Assembly: GCA_019312705.1 (NCBI GenBank)
Contig: JAFDCW010000144.1
Coordinates: forward strand, 1 to 8,269
Direction of reading: 5' to 3'
From: Deltaproteobacteria bacterium
Lineage (GTDB): Bacteria > Myxococcota > Polyangia > Polyangiales > B10-G4
DNA length: 8,269 nt
Shown: piece by piece, positions 6,999 through 8,269 of the stretch
Layout of the letters: the number at the start of each line of letters is the position of its first letter
Position numbering within the stretch: the first letter of the stretch is position 1
Translations under genes and position numbers: made by a program
The notes under the pieces: generated by a model
What the model saw: only the letters and a program-made list of their open reading frames with translations
Database searches by the model: none
What the model was told of the DNA's origin: nothing

Positions 6999-8269
6999 TC
7001 AGAGCGCCGCCGATTGATCGACCGGTGTGCGCGCTTCTCGCGGCGATCCCGTGAGAGCACTCGCGATTAGCATCAATCCGGCGGCCAGGGCGGCGCCGCC
7101 GCAGCCCGTGAAGGCCAAGATCGGGGCGTAGACGCCGATCGCCGTGGGCGGCCAGGGGCCGAGAGTGCCGCCCACCACAGCGACCGTGAAAGCCGTGGCG
7201 GCGACGCTCGCCCAGCCCACGGCGCCGGCGGCGCGGCGTAGATGAGCCCGAAACCCGTCGCCAGCTCTGGATCGGGCGACGGCAGCGGCTGCGGGAATGC
7301 AGACCAAAGCCGCGAAGGCGCCCGTGATCGCGACCCGGATGCCCTGCCGCGTCGCATCGTCGAGGGCCGACATGGTGAAGGGCCGGCCGAGGATCACCTG
7401 GTGCGCCCCGAGGACCCCCACGAAGACCAGGACCGGGGCGAGCAGGGAACCGATGTCGAAGCCCCCGAAGGACCGCTTGGTCGCCCCGAGCCCCATCAGC
7501 ACGAGGAGCGCAACCACCGGGAGCAACCAGCCGAGGCGGCTTCGCCGGGCCTTCGCTTCCAAAGCCGTCGCCTCGGTGAGCAGGGCGCCGCGGCGCGTAG
7601 CCGGGGCGGGGTCGACGACAAAGGCCCCGGCCACCTCGGTCGCCGGCGGGGCCACCGCGGCCCGCGGCGGGGGCACCCCCATCCAGCTCGCGAAAGTCGG
7701 CGCGAGCTCCTCCACCGCGAGGGCCCGGTCGACGCGCGCATGGGGCACTCCGTCACCGACGAGGATGAGGGGAACGCGGCGTACCTCGGGCTCGTCCCCG
7801 CCGTGGCCCCCGGGGCCGATGTGTCCGTGATCACTCACAACCGCGAGCAGCGTTCGGCCGAAGGTCGCCTCGGCAACTTCGCGCGTTACCCGCTCGGCGA
7901 GGGCGAGGGCGCGACGGTGAGCGGCGGAGTCGACCCCGTGGTCATGGGCCGATTCGTCGACCGAGAGCACATGAATGAGCGACAACGTCGGCCCGGCGCC
8001 GCCACCGATTTCGGCCAGGAGTTCCGCGAGGGGGCCGTCGAGGGCGTCGGGGCCGTGGGCATCCCCGTCCCCTTCGGCCGCAAAGAACACGGCCATCCAG
8101 TCGTTGTCTTCGGTGACGAAGGACACGGTTCCCCCGGCGTGGCGTACGCGGTCGGGCAGCGCGTCGAAGACCTGCCGCTGTCCCTGTTGGTTGCGCCGAA
8201 CGCCGCTCCCCCGGGGAGGAACGCCTGTGAATAGCGCGTGGTAGTAGGGCTGCGACAACGTCGGAAGGT
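6999..8269 (-). CDS. Membrane-anchored alkaline phosphatase superfamily protein (type I phosphodiesterase/phosphoethanolamine-transferase-like), N-terminus off right edge
   Basis: The frame is open to the right edge, giving 422 visible C-terminal residues. [15 protein letters not shown] at the very edge matches the segment that follows the nucleophile region in type I phosphodiesterase and GPI phosphoethanolamine transferase relatives, so the first metal Asp and the Thr/Ser nucleophile lie outside. Remaining metal residues are visible: Asp104 and His108 in VDESAHDHG, Asp146-His147 in [13 protein letters not shown] with His155. After this domain and a linker come about five membrane helices, roughly at 246-262, 272-293, 311-331, 348-366 and 376-405. 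The polypeptide therefore looks like a globular phosphatase-fold domain followed by a membrane bundle. The family hydrolyses or transfers phosphate or phosphodiester groups, and relatives decorate lipids or glycans. Substrate is not predictable here. An apparent TTG start at 8258 is internal, since homology continues upstream. The stop is 58 bp before tkt on the same strand. Confidence 0.82.
   Translation of the reverse strand, partial: LPTLSQPYYHALFTGVPPRGSGVRRNQQGQRQVFDALPDRVRHAGGTVSFVTEDNDWMAVFFAAEGDGDAHGPDALDGPLAELLAEIGGGAGPTLSLIHVLSVDESAHDHGVDSAAHRRALALAERVTREVAEATFGRTLLAVVSDHGHIGPGGHGGDEPEVRRVPLILVGDGVPHARVDRALAVEELAPTFASWMGVPPPRAAVAPPATEVAGAFVVDPAPATRRGALLTEATALEAKARRSRLGWLLPVVALLVLMGLGATKRSFGGFDIGSLLAPVLVFVGVLGAHQVILGRPFTMSALDDATRQGIRVAITGAFAALVCIPAAAAVARSRAGDGFRAHLRRAAGAVGWASVAATAFTVAVVGGTLGPWPPTAIGVYAPILAFTGCGGAALAAGLMLIASALTGSPREARTPVDQSAAL

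Noticed and set aside
5006..7054. A 682-codon open frame antisense to transketolase
   Set aside because: It mirrors the codon pattern of the real gene in GC-rich DNA, and its translation is Arg/Gly/His/Val-rich with no family motifs, whereas the opposite strand encodes an intact transketolase.
6941..7060. A 40-residue N-terminal extension of transketolase
   Set aside because: Arg/Ser-rich with no homology, overlaps the end of the preceding gene, and a good Shine-Dalgarno sequence marks ATG 6940.
7242..8234. A 330-codon forward frame antisense to the phosphatase-superfamily gene
   Set aside because: Rich in Gly, Arg, Glu and His with no motifs; the reverse strand carries the metal-binding motifs and membrane helices.

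Overview
The window is GC-rich bacterial DNA, densely coding, with G or C dominating third codon positions. It holds five genes plus short intergenic gaps; the two outer genes run off the edges. Two predicted lipoproteins with lipoboxes, a periplasmic-type sugar-binding protein and an M15 peptidoglycan-peptidase-like lipoprotein suggest a cell with a conventional envelope. Base composition and the acidic, proline-rich lipoprotein linker would suit Myxococcota, Bradymonadota or Planctomycetota. That placement is only a tentative impression. I see no rRNA, tRNA, CRISPR array, transposase, integrase or phage gene.

Left part (1-3835): a sugar-catabolic module. A type 1 sugar-binding lipoprotein gene reads leftward from 566 and leaves the window. 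Facing it across a 58-bp gap, a rightward pair starts at 625: an L-fucose/arabinose-isomerase family enzyme, then 7 bp later an FGGY kinase carrying the TCSLV motif linked to D-ribulokinases. The simplest reading is uptake of an aldopentose, isomerisation to a ketopentose and phosphorylation to a pentulose 5-phosphate. D-arabinose to D-ribulose to D-ribulose 5-phosphate is the best-fitting route, but it is inferred.

Right part (3850-8269): three leftward genes, listed in transcription order from the right edge. The first is a membrane-anchored alkaline-phosphatase-superfamily protein whose N-terminus lies outside the window. The second is a full-length transketolase (tkt) with its cofactor and substrate motifs intact. 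The third is an M15-family zinc metallopeptidase lipoprotein. Transketolase uses pentose phosphates, so it could process the product of the left module, but it is on the opposite strand and may simply be the housekeeping copy.

The two blocks converge at 3836-3849, a 14-bp gap largely filled by a GC palindrome. The longest non-coding stretch (4759-4912, between the peptidase and transketolase) contains two adjacent small hairpins, a 9-bp direct repeat and a separate inverted repeat close to the peptidase start. No strong candidate for a wholly new system is visible. The most interesting items are the predicted D-pentose pathway, the structured intergenic stretch and the membrane phosphatase-fold protein.
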